NCBI RefSeq assembly: GCF_020080835.1
Contig: NC_058167.1
Location: forward strand, 9,704,957-9,768,956
Reading direction: 5' to 3'
Length of the DNA: 64,000 nucleotides
Source: Cotesia glomerata
Taxonomy: Eukaryota > Arthropoda > Insecta > Hymenoptera > Braconidae
This document shows, piece after piece, positions 49,858 through 62,398 of this stretch. Position 1 is the stretch's first letter. Every line of letters begins with the position of its first letter. A program made the translations under genes and the position numbers. The notes under the pieces were generated by a model. It was not told the DNA's origin, did no database searches, and was given only the letters and a program-made list of their open reading frames with translations.

Positions 49858-49863
49858 AATAAA
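49858..49863 (+). terminator. RPP38 polyadenylation signal
   Basis: AATAAA 22 bases after the stop codon. A Helitron begins six bases further on, so cleavage probably falls inside it. Confidence 0.6.
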
Positions 49864-49868
49864 CTAAA

Positions 49869-50852
49869 TCTATATTTAGATAATAAGCAAAATTTTGTGT
49901 CCAGTGTATTTATATGATAAAATGGGTTTTTATGGTTAAATTTAGTGTCATTGCAAAGGTCTTGATTTGAATTGGTGCCTTTTCAAGGTTTCATTTTATT
50001 CTCACATTTTTAAAGATATAAGCTCATCCCGACATTACACTTATCGAGACCTTTCATTTGAGTACCCACATCAATTTTTCATATATTTATATATATTATA
50101 TATGAAAAATATATCAAAATGCATGTGAGTACTCAAATGAAAGCTCTTGATGAGTGTAACATCGGGATGAGCTTATATCTTTAAAAATGTCAATAGTTAA
50201 GAAAGTACAGTACAATTTAACATAATTAAGAAACGACCTTGTATCTTGTGAACTATTGACATTTTTAAAGATATAAGCTCATCCCGATGTTACACTCAAC
50301 GAGACCTTTCATTTGAGTACCCACATCAATTTTTCATATATTTATATATATTATATATATGTATATATATATGAAAAATATATCAAAATGCATGTGGGTA
50401 CACAAATGAAAGCACTAGATGAGTGTAACATCGGGATGAGCTTATATCTTTAAAAATGTCAATAGTTAAGAAAGTACAGTGCAATTTAACATAATTAAGA
50501 AACGACCTTGTATCTTGTGAACTATTGACATTTTTAAAGATATAAGCTCATCCCGATGTTACACTCATCGAGACCTTTCATTTGAGTACCCACATCAAAT
50601 TTTCATATATTTTATGTATTTATATATATGAATATATGAAAAATATATCAAAATGTATGTGGGTACTCAAATGAAAGCTCTTGATGAGTGTAACATCGGG
50701 ATGACCTGATATCTTTAAAAACGTCAATAATTAAGAAATTACCTTGTATCTTGTGAACTATTCATGGAAATTTTTAAAGATAAAGCTCATCCCGATGTTA
50801 CACTTATCGAGACCTTTCATTTGAGTACCCACATTAATTTTTCATATAGTTA

Positions 50853-50934
<82 letters not shown>

Positions 50935-51383
50935 TAACTATATGAAAAATTAATGTGGGTACTCAAATGAAAGCTCTTGATGAGTGTAACATCGGGATGA
51001 GCTTATGTGCTTATATCTTTAAAAATATCATAAGTTGACAAAATACAATACAATTTCATAATTGTTGAAATTTTTAAAGATATAAGCTCATTTTGATGGT
51101 ACACTCATCGAGACCTTTAATTTGAGTACCCACATCAATTTTTCATATATTTTATATATTTATATATATATGAATATATGAAAAATATATCAAAATGCAT
51201 GTGGGTACTCAAATAAAAGCTCTTGATGAGTGTAACATCGGGATGAGCTTATATCTTTAATAAAGTCAATATTTAAAAAAGTTACAGTGCAATTTAACAA
51301 AAGTCATTATTTAATAAAGTAAAGTTTTATTTATTTATAGTTCACAAGTCATGGCAGTCACATAGTGACTGCAAGGTTGCTAG
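49869..51383 (+). mobile_element. Helitron-like element H7
   Basis: TCTATATTTAGATAATAAGC start preceded by A, and the GCAGTCACATAGTGACTGC hairpin with CTAG followed by T at the end. About five palindromic units occur, one with a long (AT)n centre (50855-50930). Confidence 0.85.
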
Positions 51384-51672
51384 TGTAATTTTAATATTTT
51401 AAATGGAAGATTATTTTTAATATTTACAATTTGGTGTCATACTTATCACAATGAATTAAATAGATAGAAATACGTATGTACCAGTCTTATATACATTTTT
51501 AATTTATACTGAAAATAGCAGACTTATTTTGAATAAATTTAATATCAAAAAATTTTTATGATTTTTAATAAAATTTATTTTATTTTTTTAATTAAATTAA
51601 TGTAAAGTCTAGTATTTTCAGTATGATTAATGATTAATAAATAATTAAAATAATTTTATTTGATATGGCGGC

Positions 51673-53765
51673 TCAGATAGGCAAAGTCGGCTTGACAGAG
51701 GACTTGAACATCCTCCCGAAGAACATCAGCCCCGTAGTACCTCCAGGAATGTGGCTCACGAGGAACGACAGCAGGGCTATGATCTGAAGTACCGCGCAGA
51801 GGACTGTCAGAGGCGTTGATTGGAGATGCAGAGCAAAGTACAGAGTTCCTGCGAGAGTCAGGAAGTATGATAATGTGAAGCAACGTTTCTCTAAGGTGAA
51901 TAAAGATTTAAGGTAGCTGACTGGTCCCCACAGGAAACAAAAACTGGAAATTTTAATAATTATTGTTATAGGATTCACTAAAAATAAGAAACATCGGAGA
52001 ATTTTTTAGGTTTTTATAACAATTTAATTATTATGAAAAAATTTAGTAAACAAATTTTTAAAAATATTTTTTTTGTCATTATTTATCATTAAAATTTTGA
52101 AAATAAAATCTGAAAATTTTCATGAGTTTTTTTTTATTGAAAAAATTAAAAGAAAAAAATTTCAGATGCAAAAAATCTGAAAAATTATACATGAAATTTT
52201 TTTTAAGTATTTATTTTTTTTACTCGCAATTTAATTGTTGAAAAAAAAAAAAAAATAAAAACAAATTTTTTAACGTTGACTTATTTTAGTATGACATTGA
52301 ATTTAGCTGTCACTTTACAATTTTTTAATTTTCTTCAACAAAAAAATTTCATCCAAAAAATTATTTTTAAAAAATTGCATTTTTGATTTTTAAACATTTT
52401 TATGAAAATTAAGTTAGCTGACATCTGAAAATTTTTAGAATTTTTTTTTTATTGAAAAAGTGATTAAAAAATTTTCTTTTGTAAAAAGTTTAATAAACTA
52501 AGTGCAATTTTCAAAAAATATTTTTTAGTTCTAATTTATGACACTGAAGTTTGCAGACGTCTAAAAATTTTTGATTTTTTTTTATTAATTAAATTACAAC
52601 TAAAAAGATATTTTTTAAAAATTGTACTTATATTTTTTCAAGTTTTTTACATGTGAATTTTTTTTTTAATTGAAATTTTTTCAATAAAAAATTTTTAAAT
52701 ACTGGCTAACTTCATTTTTATTCTAATTTAATAATTAAAAAATTAAAAACGTTGGCTAACTTTAGTGTTATACATTTTTAAATGTCAATTTTTTTCTCAT
52801 TTTTTTTTTGCCAACTTTAGTATCAGAAAAATTTATAAAATTATCAGATTTTATAATAGTAGTTAGCCGAAATTTTTAATTTTTTGATTTTGCTTCAATT
52901 ATTGAATTAGAACTAAAAATATTTTTTGAAAATTACACTTACAATTTTTCAAATTTTTTACAAATGTAAATTTTTAAAAATTGTTTTGTAATCATTTTTT
53001 TCAATAGAAAAAAATTATAAAAATTTTTAGATGTCGGCTAACTTAATTTTCATTCAGATTTCTATGATACTAGAGTTAGCCGACATTTTTAATTTTTAGA
53101 TTTTTTTTTAATAATTAAATTAAAACAAAAAAATATTTTAAAAAAATTGCACTTACAGTTTTTCAAGTTTCTAACAAATGACAATTTTTTTTTCTTCTTT
53201 TTTGCAGTCATTTTTTCAATAAAAAAATTTTTTTAATTTTTAAATGTCGGCTAACTTAATTTTCATCAGATTTTTGCTAATTTTACTATCATATGATAGA
53301 AAAGTAAATAAAAATAAAATTAAATACTTTAATAGCTAAGTAAATACCTCATTAAAAAAAATACACTGCCTAAAGAATATAACAGAGCAAATTTACGCGC
53401 TTTTAGGAGCAACACTGGCACATAAATCGCTGATATCGAGAAGCAGAGCACCCCCATAAATAAGCACATCGCAAAGCCAGTTAACCGCTGGAACCTTGTC
53501 TGGAACAAAATTATTTTATTCAAAGTTTTATTCAAAAAGATAAAGATTTTGACGTGTCAAAACTAACCATACTGGGACAGCAGCTTCGCTGGGTGTCTTG
53601 GAACCATCCTGACTCTTCAGTGCTTTCTTGAGTTGATGATGATCTTCCGAACCATCTTCCTAGTGAAGGCTTCGGTATCGTCACCGTTGGGATTGTTAAT
53701 TTGTACTGTTTTTCATTTTTGTTGCTTAGTAAATATTCACTTAACTCTCTGTTTAGATCCGCCAT
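51673..53765 (-). CDS. SFT2D3: SFT2D3-like vesicle transport protein SFT2, 3 exons
   Basis: Exons in transcript order: 53765-53568, 53499-53348, 51943-51673. Phases agree and give 206 residues. The N-terminal 70 residues are hydrophilic and face the cytosol. Four membrane segments follow at about 74-98, 102-122, 137-157 and 161-181. YVPVLLLKARKFALLYSLGS and the block with LHSTPLTVL-like spacing match SFT2D3 better than SFT2D1 or SFT2D2. SFT2 proteins are Golgi tetraspanning membrane proteins that help endosome-derived vesicles fuse with the Golgi. AATAAA on the minus strand lies at 51655-51660, very close to the stop. Intron 2 and the upstream region are filled with the GTTAGCCGACAT repeat. 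Confidence 0.88.
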
Positions 53766-55300
53766 TTTATAACCTCAAATATTTTTAAATGTCTCGAGGT
53801 TTGGAAGGCGTCAGCTGCCTTATCAACTTGTCAGCTGTCATTAGACAATTTATCATATTTATCATATACAAATTATTAGATTTTTTTTATTAAAAAATTA
53901 CTTTTTACTGTCACTATTAATAAAAATTAAGTTAGCTGCCATTCAAAAATTTTCAGAACTTTTTTTTATTACAAAAATTATTACAAAAAAATAAAAATAA
54001 AATTACAATTTTAAAAAACTTGAAAAACTATCAATGCAATTTTTAAAAAATGTTTTTTAGTTCTAATTTAATAAATAAAAATTAAAAATGTCGGTTAAGT
54101 TTAGTATTATAATAATTAGACAAAAGATTCAGATTGAAAAAATAAAAAATTCAAATTTAATTTATTAGTTCTGCGCATGCGCGCGCATCCGCGCGCATGC
54201 GCAACACAAGATGGCCGACCGCAGTTGAAAAGACGTAACGCAAATTATAGCTCTGCAATTTTTTGCAATTATTATAGTAAATACTCAGTAATTAATACAA
54301 AAAAGTACTCAAATTTTTTCTTTACATAATAATTAAGCGATAGAGTAATGAATTTTAAGTAAGCGCGCATTAAAAATTATATAAAAATGAATAAGAAAAA
54401 TCTGACAGCCGGTTTTACATAGAATTAATTTCAAGTATAGTTTTTAAATATGAAAATAAAGTTAGTCGACATCTAAAAATTTTTATGATTTTTTTTTATA
54501 AAAGAATTATCAAAAAAATAAAAAAAAAATTTTTTCATTTGTTAAAAACTTCAAAAACTACAAGTGCAATTTTAAAAAAATATTTTTTAGTTCTAATTTA
54601 ATAAATTAAGCAAAATAAAAAAAATCAAAAATGTCGGCTAACTTTATTATTATTTTTTAAATGCATAATATAATTGTTTAGTTAATTAATAAATTACACA
54701 ATAATATTTTAAATATTTTATTTATCAAGAAAAATTATTTGCTTGGAGGCGCATGTGCACAAAAGAAGAGGAGATATTTGAATGTCAGTTTTCTAGTTAC
54801 TTTTATTTTTATATTTGTTTTATTATTCATAACTTGTCATTTTTTTAAAATATTTTTAAAAATTTTATCAATTTTTTAATTGATATAAAAAAATAACACT
54901 GAAGTTGACCGACATTAAAAATTTTTTATGAAAATTAATTTAGCAGGTATTTAATAATTTTTAGAACTTTTGTTAACAAATAAATTATGGAAAAAAATAA
55001 GAAAAAAAAAATTGATAAGTAGAAATTAAAAAAAATTAAAAATGCAATTTTTTAGTTAATTTAATTGTTAAATAAAAATTAAAAATTTGTCAAGTGACAG
55101 CTAACTTTAATGTCATAAATTTTTTTAGAATTTTATAGCAATTAAATAATTATAAAAAAAAAATCAATTAAAAAGTTCCAAGTGTGAAAATTAATAAAAA
55201 TTACAAGTGAAAATTTTTAGATGCATTTTTTTATTGTAAAAATTTTTAAAATTGACAGCTGACGGCTAACTTTAGTATCACAAAAAAAAAATATAATATT
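52040..55300. repeat. Cluster of GTTAGCCGACAT repeats in both orientations
   Basis: More than ten degenerate units of roughly 150-200 bp, each joining a GTTAGCCGACAT(C/T)TAAAAATTTTTA block to a ACTTGAAAAACTGTAAGTGC-like block and a TATTTTTTAGTTCTAATTTA block. They occur direct and inverted, interrupted only by SFT2D3 exons. Scattered copies occur near 18690-19080, 24360, 45930-46110, 46280 and 48660. Confidence 0.65.
54172..54211. promoter_or_regulatory. Tandem NRF1-type sites followed by an AAGATGGCC motif
   Basis: TGCGCATGCGCGC at 54172 and GCGCGCATGCGCAA at 54191 match the palindromic NRF1 (Drosophila ewg) motif. AAGATGGCCG, a YY1-like initiator motif, follows at 54208. This CpG-dense island in an AT-rich desert marks a likely core promoter, probably of SFT2D3 via an upstream non-coding exon or of an undetected transcript. 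Confidence 0.6.
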
Positions 55301-57812
55301 AATTAAAAAAAAAAAAAAATTAGGAAATTAGGTAAAAAAAAATAATCAATATTTTTTTAGACTTACATTTATTTTATTTAAACAAATCAACATTGACCTC
55401 TTATTACGGGTTTTATTTATTATTTTTCAGTTAATAATTTGCACAAATAATGCTCTATTAGACAAGGATAAATATTATTACAGTAACACGCTGAGTTAAT
55501 TGTTTAGTTTTCGATCACAAATTATTCGGGGCTCAGGACAGGGGCACGATATGTATATAAATATAATTACAGGTATATTTATATACATACTCACATAATT
55601 AACAAAATGGATATGACAATACTCGATATGAGTGCCTTATCATTATCAATAATAAATAATAATTATTAGAATTACTTATATAATAATAATAATAATATAA
55701 CAAAAACAAGTCAACAAAATGAAAGTTCGGATGTACGAGTGATTTAACAAAAATGTCAATCGATACAACAGAAATAAATTAATTAACTAATCAAATAATA
55801 TCCAATCAATCAATTAAGTCATTACTGAGGGTGTAGAGATTCTTAACAGGGTAATGAATCACATTTGTTTACAATGCTTACGATTAGGTGGTTAAATAAT
55901 ACGTACGCTAATAATTAATTTAATATTATTAATAATTATAATTAAATTAGTCTATATGATGGATTAATTGCAGTAGTCGGACTAGCATTAATATTTACGA
56001 TTCGCTATAAATAATAACGTATCGATACATTGTATATACAGACGTAAGTATATTTTAGGGGTGGTAATAATTCAGCGTGCGAACGATTGCCGCCTATATT
56101 AATGACACTTTCAGTAACTAAGCTTATGATTATCATTTTTTTTTTCATTCATTACTTACGTAACAATCAAAATAATTAAAAATACTAAAAGTCAATTCTG
56201 AGCTTAATTTTTATTAATAAAAAAGCGCTTTAAATTTTTGGTAATAAAAAATTTTAATAATAATAATTAAAGCTTAACGAAATAAAATTGCTCAATTTTT
56301 GATTTTTTTTTTAAGTTAATTATTGCTTTTATTTAATCAAACACTAAAAATGTTTAAAAATTTAGGAGCAAAAATTGATTTTATTAGATAAGATTAAAAA
56401 AAATTATTTTAATCTGAGAAAAAGCGCTATGATTAAAAGAAATATCAAAATGTGTCCTAAATATGACTTTAATTTTTTAGTGAAAAGTACACTCAGCTGC
56501 TCACGCTTTTCACAAAAGCTCGGTTTCATTATTAAAACCCAGAATGGAAAGTGTAAGCAGCTTTTAATATCTCTGAGTATTTTCATTTTTATTTAATTAA
56601 TTAACCCTTAACTCATTATATTTACCTACAATCAATTATTCTATTATTAAATAAAAATAATAATAATAATTATTAGTAACAGCCCAACATAATAGTAGCT
56701 ATATCTTACTCTAAAATCGTTACGATTGTATTAAATATTGCACGACCCGGCGCAAGGCCATTTTGAGCGTCAACTGACAACAAAATGGCCGTCCCCAGAA
56801 CTCGAGTTCAAATAACTGTTTGGAGCGACAATAATTACCGAAAAACACGGTAAATTATTCTCTCCTTAAAAAAAATGAATAACAACAAAATTTTTTTAAT
56901 AATTATCAATTGTTAATAATTAATTATCAACTTCGCTACAAATGCGAAAGAAAATCCAAACGGCTGATCCGACGAGACGATTTTCCGCTTCAACTAATTT
57001 ATTTTTTTAATCAATCATTGTCATTATTATTCTTATAATTATCATCATTAATCATAACCATTATCAATATTATTCAATTAATTACCCACTAATCACGGGT
57101 TTAACCTTACATTTGTCTGAGCGTTAGATTACATCTATGTATCTCAAGTCGGTATAGATAATATACACATATTATATACCAAGTACGTACTATATATTAT
57201 AAAGTACAATGTGTTACTGAACTTCAATGGCTACTTATACGCTACGGTTATTTTAAATCATTTATAATTAAGTATTAATATTAATGAATATCAATCATTA
57301 TTTATCATTAATTACGCTATCACTTTTATTAAAACATCGGCGAGTAAATAACCGATGGACAATGCCCTCTCGTCGGCAGTCTCAGCAACACAAGCTCATA
57401 CAAAAAACGTAATAATTATAATCAATAACATTACAACATTACTAATTTATTTTTTTTTAACACCCCTAAATTATCGGGGCGCTTTTACAAGCCCGCCATA
57501 TTGCCCCTGAGCATTAATTTACTGCAATTAATATGATATTATTGATGTTGTCGTCCTTTCTTTAAAAGATTCCTAGCATACCGGCTCTGGTTGAATGTCG
57601 TGACAAATAACAGTCCTAAAATTGATCTCCGTAAGAGCTGGAACGCGTAGGCCGCAGCTTAGTCAATGTCAAGTTGTTCAATTTTAAATAGACCGGGCAT
57701 TGGTGTTGTAGCAAACAATTACGAGGAAAAAGTCGAAAACTCCCATTGTCCGTCAGTCACATCACAAATAAACAACTCGTAGAAAACCCCAACACTCCCC
57801 TATATAAATAAT
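55301..57812 (-). other. Gene-free stretch, possibly a long 3' UTR
   Basis: About 2.5 kb without recognised repeats or supported coding frames. It is less homopolymeric than neighbouring DNA. Given the end of the minus-strand gene at 57813 it may be its 3' UTR. CGGCCATTTTG and CAAAATGGCCG form a small inverted repeat at about 56756-56795. Confidence 0.35.
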
Positions 57813-59988
57813 CTAAACAGTCGTCACATACTGGCGAACTTCCCCCTCATCACCCCACGGATTCCTAGAAGCTTCCTCACTCTTGGCCCTGCTGGGTCCA
57901 CGATGAGCCTCCCGAGCCCTAGACCTGGGAACTTCCTCACTGAGCGACCGCTTGGTAGGATCTAATCCTTTCCCACGTGGCAGCTCCAGAAAAGCATTCG
58001 ACCTGGTCAAAGCTGGCCTTTGCCGCTTAGTTTCCTCACTGGCCGCCCTGACGATGACCGTAGGCGGCACCAGGAGGCTTTCCTTCCTCGACTGGACGCT
58101 CTCCGCCTTGCCCCTGAATTTCTTCCGCTTGGACTCCTTCGAAGGCTTAACAGGCTTGACAGGTTCTTGATAAACCGGCGACGGAGTGCGCGCCCTCACA
58201 GGACTAGGTTCCATGGGCTTCCAAATCGGAGGTTCCAGGTCCTCAGGAGTGATCACCCTCTGGGGAGACTGCTCAGGCGACTCGTCTTTCCACGCGCCTT
58301 GATAGATCGGAAAGGGAGAGATCTGGTTCAAAAACCTCCAGCGCTCTCGCTCCTCGTCGGTTTCTTCCTCCTTCAGCTCAGTAGCTCTCGGCGGTGGGTG
58401 GCAAGTCGGTGTGATATGGTACTCATCATTCGCCTCAGTTTCTTCAGGAACCTCCAGGATGCTCAATTCCGAAGCAGACCCGTCGTAGGGCGTCCATTTT
58501 ATCTCGCTGATCCTTTTGGGCTCGCGAGTTTTAATCCCGACGCATGGTAAAGGAGAGTACCCCTCATACGGCGCCCACTTTGCGTCAGTAATCGTGATTT
58601 CCGGTGAAATCAGCCGCTTGACAATCCTGCTGTTGACCCTGACGATAGCTCGCGGGTCCGGTTCGGGGGACAAGCTTCTCCTGACACTGTACCTCTGCTT
58701 TTCCTTTAGGCTCTTGCTTTTAGGATCTCCGTACTTGATTTCTTTCTTTTCCGGCTGAAGCGAGAAGTGGGTCATTCCGGCCCACCTGGACCTTTGAGCC
58801 TTGCGTTCATCAGGACTAGTGACCTCTCTTTCGGGTTTTTTTATCGATCCAACGATAGCCTTTTCCTTGACCAACCTTCCCCGTTCCTTCTTGACCGGCC
58901 GAACGTCTTCGCTGGCGTGTTTCTTCAATTCCGGGCGCTCTGAGGCTGCTTCTTCTTCAGGAGTCAGGGATTTAGAAAAGAGGACCCGGTTTTCCTGGTC
59001 CTGGAACCTTTGGGCCCTTTCATTGACCGGAGAAGGGCTCAAGGTCTTCGGCTTCGGACAAGTGCACCTCGGCTTCGGGTTCGGCAGGACTTCGGGGACC
59101 TTGAGGGTCTTGGCCGTTGGTTGGGGACCGTCCCGGGCCATTCCTGATGCGTCGCTCGAGTGTTTTCTGAGGTCATGGGGCGGACTGAGGTGATCGGGCC
59201 TGAGCGACCATTTGTCGGTTTCAGCACTGTGGTGCTTCCGAAGGTCCCCGCGGTCGGGGTGCCGCTTTTCCTCGGGAGTGAGGTCATGGCAGCTGCACTT
59301 GGTGCGACGGTTGAGGTCAACGTCGGTCCTGGAGGTGCTGAGCTCCCACCGGTACTCGGTAATCTCCTCGGAGCTCGGACGTTTCAGGTCCCAGATGTCG
59401 TCGGGAGAGAGATAGTTGGTTCCCCACCTCGAAGTCGAGGTCTCGACGCTCCGGTACTTCCTCAAGTCAGGGTGAGGCTTCTTGAAGAGCGGGGAGACGT
59501 CGGGAGGACAAGGTGGCGCCTGTTGGTCGCAAGTGCAGACCAGTCCTTTGAAGACACTCTCCAGAGGCGCGGAATCGACCGCGTCGAGGTCCTCGATTGT
59601 GTACGAAATGGCGTCCTCGCGCTTCTTACCACAATCCGGACAGCGTCCTGACAACCCGGCACTGCTTCTGCGGCGCTGCAACACTGGGCGCTCGGGAGGC
59701 TGGAGGAAGAGGTGGTGGCGCTGCTGGGCTGATGTTGAGGCTCCTGAGGTGGACGGGACCGGCGGTGACGACGACGGAGTCAGCGACACGTCAGGCCGCG
59801 TACGCGACTCCTCCTCGAACTGCGGGATGTCAGATGGGCTCGAAATGGCTGTCGTTTCTGGTGATCCGGCCCAACAGTTCTCTGTAGCTTTGTCAAGCTG
59901 CCTTGGTTGGAACCGCGACTCCGGAGACGACGAGACTTCGCTCGAGACCCCCACCAGTAAGACTCCCGCGTTCTCCGGTTCCGCAGGC
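57813..59988 (-). CDS. Unrecognised Pro/Ser/charged disordered protein, large 3' exon
   Basis: One open exon of 724 residues plus stop runs from a GTTCCAG acceptor (AG at 59989-59990). The frame continues above the GTG at 59954, so the N-terminus lies in upstream exons not found here. I do not recognise the family. Composition is Pro, Ser, Glu, Arg, Lys-rich, predicted disordered, and far GC-richer than the surroundings. Visible repeats are four (D/E)L(R/K)KxxS(x)E-type motifs (DLRKYRSVE, DLRKHHSAE, DLRKHSSDA, ELKKHASED), a KWAPYEG / KWTPYDG pair, and Cys pairs (CPDCGKK, CTCDQQ, CSCHD, CTCPKPK). Many RxxS and SP sites suggest phosphorylation. The end, QYVTTV, is a class I PDZ ligand, suggesting a cortical or synaptic scaffold partner. 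Its acceptor phase does not match the neighbouring CDK5 activator exon, so it is a separate gene. Confidence 0.7.
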
Positions 59989-59990
59989 CT

Positions 59991-60550
59991 GGAACATATT
60001 ATTGTTATTATTGTTGTTATTCGTTGGTTATTATTCCCTGTTAGGACTCCCAGGAAAATTTTTTACAGCGAAAATATATGTTAGAATATCTAAAGTATGT
60101 TTAATTTTAAGTAAATATAATATTTACTTAAACTAATAGAAATTTCTTGGTTTAAGAATTTTTCTTTTTGATTTAAAATTGTTTTCGTAAAATTATACGA
60201 TATTTTTAATAAATTTCAATTATAGTTAAAATATTTACAATATAAACGAAAGTCGGCCAAAAGTTATCTATTGAAAATAATTTTTTTTTCATATTTTATC
60301 TAATGTTTAAATATTTATACTAGTTTGATAAATACTTATGAATAATTAATAAATTATTATTTATTAAATAAAACTTATACTAACAATTAATTAACACTTT
60401 TTTGCAGATGATAAATATTTTTTTTTAAGTTAGTAAAAATTTATTTGGAGCCTTAAATAAAAAGTCAATTTCAAAATTTTATTTAGATACTTTTTATAAC
60501 GCCCTAACTTTGATAGTAAAAAAAAATCCAATTAATTAGATAAATTAATA
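59991..60550. other. AT-rich intronic or intergenic stretch
   Basis: No gene, exon or element boundary was recognised apart from a short ATT run next to the acceptor. Confidence 0.4.
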
Positions 60551-61176
60551 CACAGAAAAAAAGATTTCTTGACTGGAGAATAAAATTCTTGGCTCAAGAA
60601 AATTTTTGGGTGCCTGAAGGAAGACCGAAGCTGTATTGGACAGAGTAAAAATTTTTCTTGAAATTTTATTCTTGGTGGAAGTAATTTTTCTTAATTCAAA
60701 TTATTATAAAAACTTGATACAATAAATTTTTATCACCTTGAGAAAATTTTTCTCTTGAATATTTGATACCCATTTTATATTATTTTAGCGTGAAATTATA
60801 CATATTGAATGAAAGAAAATGATTCAATATTATTTGATCTTCCCATTTGACATGTTTGTCAATAAAAATATTAATGAAAATTTATTATCGAGATATTTAA
60901 TTTTTTGGAGCAAGAGAAAAATTTTCTCAAGACAAGAAAATTTACTTCTGTCAAGAACTTAATTTTTTGGAGCAAGAGAAAAATTTCTCAAAACAAGAAA
61001 ATTTTCTTGATCTAAATAAATTGTCTTGGATCAAGATACGTATTTCTTGAAGCAAGAGAATTAATTTTGTTGGGATAAGTGAAATTTCTTGTGTCAAAAA
61101 AAAATTTTTTTTTCGCCCAAGAAAATAATTAGCAAGAAAAATATTTTCTTGGTTCAAGTGAACCATTTTTTCTGTG
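60551..61176. mobile_element. TA-flanked MITE/foldback rich in CTTGA/TCAAG
   Basis: The termini CACAGAAAAAAAGATTTCTT and CCATTTTTTCTGTG, flanked by TA on both sides. The interior alternates TTCTTGA and TCAAGAA words. A minus-strand 71-residue frame is a by-product. Confidence 0.7.
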
Positions 61177-61513
61177 TAGTTTTTTCATAAAAATAATATT
61201 TTATGTCATTTATTATATGACAAATAAAATAAATAATGATGTATTAAAAATTGTTTGTTTAATTTAATTATCTAAATTATTAAACAAAATATTAACTATC
61301 AATAAATATTTTTTAATTGTTAATAAATTCTTCTATCATATTCCAACATATATTTTTGATAAAAATTTTTTTTCATGGAGTGCATTTCAGTTTAAAATAA
61401 TTTTAAATTTAATTCTACGACAATGAAAATTAAATAATTATAATGACAATGATACTCTAATTCTACTTCGTACAAACAAGTAGAGGCGTCGCTACGTACA
61501 CGACGTTTTGATT

Positions 61514-61858
61514 TTATAGACCCATGTTCAGTGACGGACGCCTCCAGGGGGTGTCATATACCTTGAGCTCGGTGAAGATTTCCGTGAAGAATCCGGGCTC
61601 GCTGTTGATACGTAGCATCTTGGTGCTCAGTCGGTTAACAATCAGCAGGCACCGGTCCCAGAACTTGTCTTTGCTGTCCTCCACCAGGAACGGCTTCAGG
61701 GGGTAGCTGATCTCGTTCCCCATGTAGCTGTAGCTCAAGTACAGACACGTTAGGACGGTCGCCTGCAGCTCGCGCTCGGACGCCTCCTCTCCGTCCACCA
61801 GCTCGCGAACCAGCATGTATACAAACACCACGTTCGCCGGGTTTATAAACGCGACGTC
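61514..61858 (-). CDS. Cyclin-dependent kinase 5 activator (p35), 3' terminal exon
   Basis: The exon starts at a TTTTCAG acceptor (AG at 61859-61860), is phase 0, and encodes 114 residues to TAG. Upstream exons lie beyond the right edge. The sequence DVAFINPANVVFVYMLVREL, LQATVLTCLYLSYSYMGNEI and SYPLKPFLVEDSKDKFWDRC is the highly conserved cyclin-like fold of p35/p39, ortholog of Drosophila Cdk5alpha. The protein binds and activates CDK5 in neurons. The frame extends above the GTG at 61831, which is not a start. The tail after FTELKVYD is short and variable, as in other insects. Confidence 0.92.
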   Translation of the reverse strand, partial: DVAFINPANVVFVYMLVRELVDGEEASERELQATVLTCLYLSYSYMGNEISYPLKPFLVEDSKDKFWDRCLLIVNRLSTKMLRINSEPGFFTEIFTELKVYDTPWRRPSLNMGL

Positions 61859-61860
61859 CT

Positions 61861-62398
61861 GAAAAAAATTTTATTTATTATTAAATCATCTTTTGACGAA
61901 CTATTAATTAAAATTAAAATACTTTATCTTTGGCTTTATGGATTCGGCTGCCCCAATTGCATGCTGCTCATTAATTAAAATTACCGCAATCATGCGGTAT
62001 GAGAGAGACTAGTTTTAATTATAATATCTATTCATTAGCAAGCACTTCTCTTAAGCCGGATGCTTAAATAATATAAATGTTCATGACGTCATTTATACAG
62101 CGTACATCGAGAAAATAAAATTATAATATTCATCGCTTTTTATATTAATTAAACTTTAATTTTTAATAAAATTATTCAAAATAAAATCAATTAATATTTT
62201 TATGGTTATAATTACTATGTTAGATTTTAACTAACTAAAGAGTAAATATTACGGCTGCTAAATATCAAAACACAGTAACTGATATTTTTAAAATTAAAAA
62301 AAAATTCTTCTTATAACAAAAAATATTATTTATACTTTGATAACATATTTTTAAAATTCTAATAGAAAAAAAATGATTTAATAATGTGTTTTTATAAA
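61861..62398. other. Intron of the CDK5 activator gene
   Basis: AT-rich with no recognised exon; a short ACCGCAATCATGCGGT near-palindrome lies at 61982-61997. Confidence 0.5.

Noticed and set aside
58020..60084. Long plus-strand frames opposite the minus-strand disordered protein
   Set aside because: They are shadows of a GC-rich coding exon; the minus-strand frame is longer, starts at a good acceptor and has protein-like repeats.
59988..61858. The disordered exon as an alternative 3' end of the CDK5 activator
   Set aside because: The p35 exon needs a phase 0 donor while the disordered exon needs two preceding bases of a codon, so one donor cannot serve both in frame.
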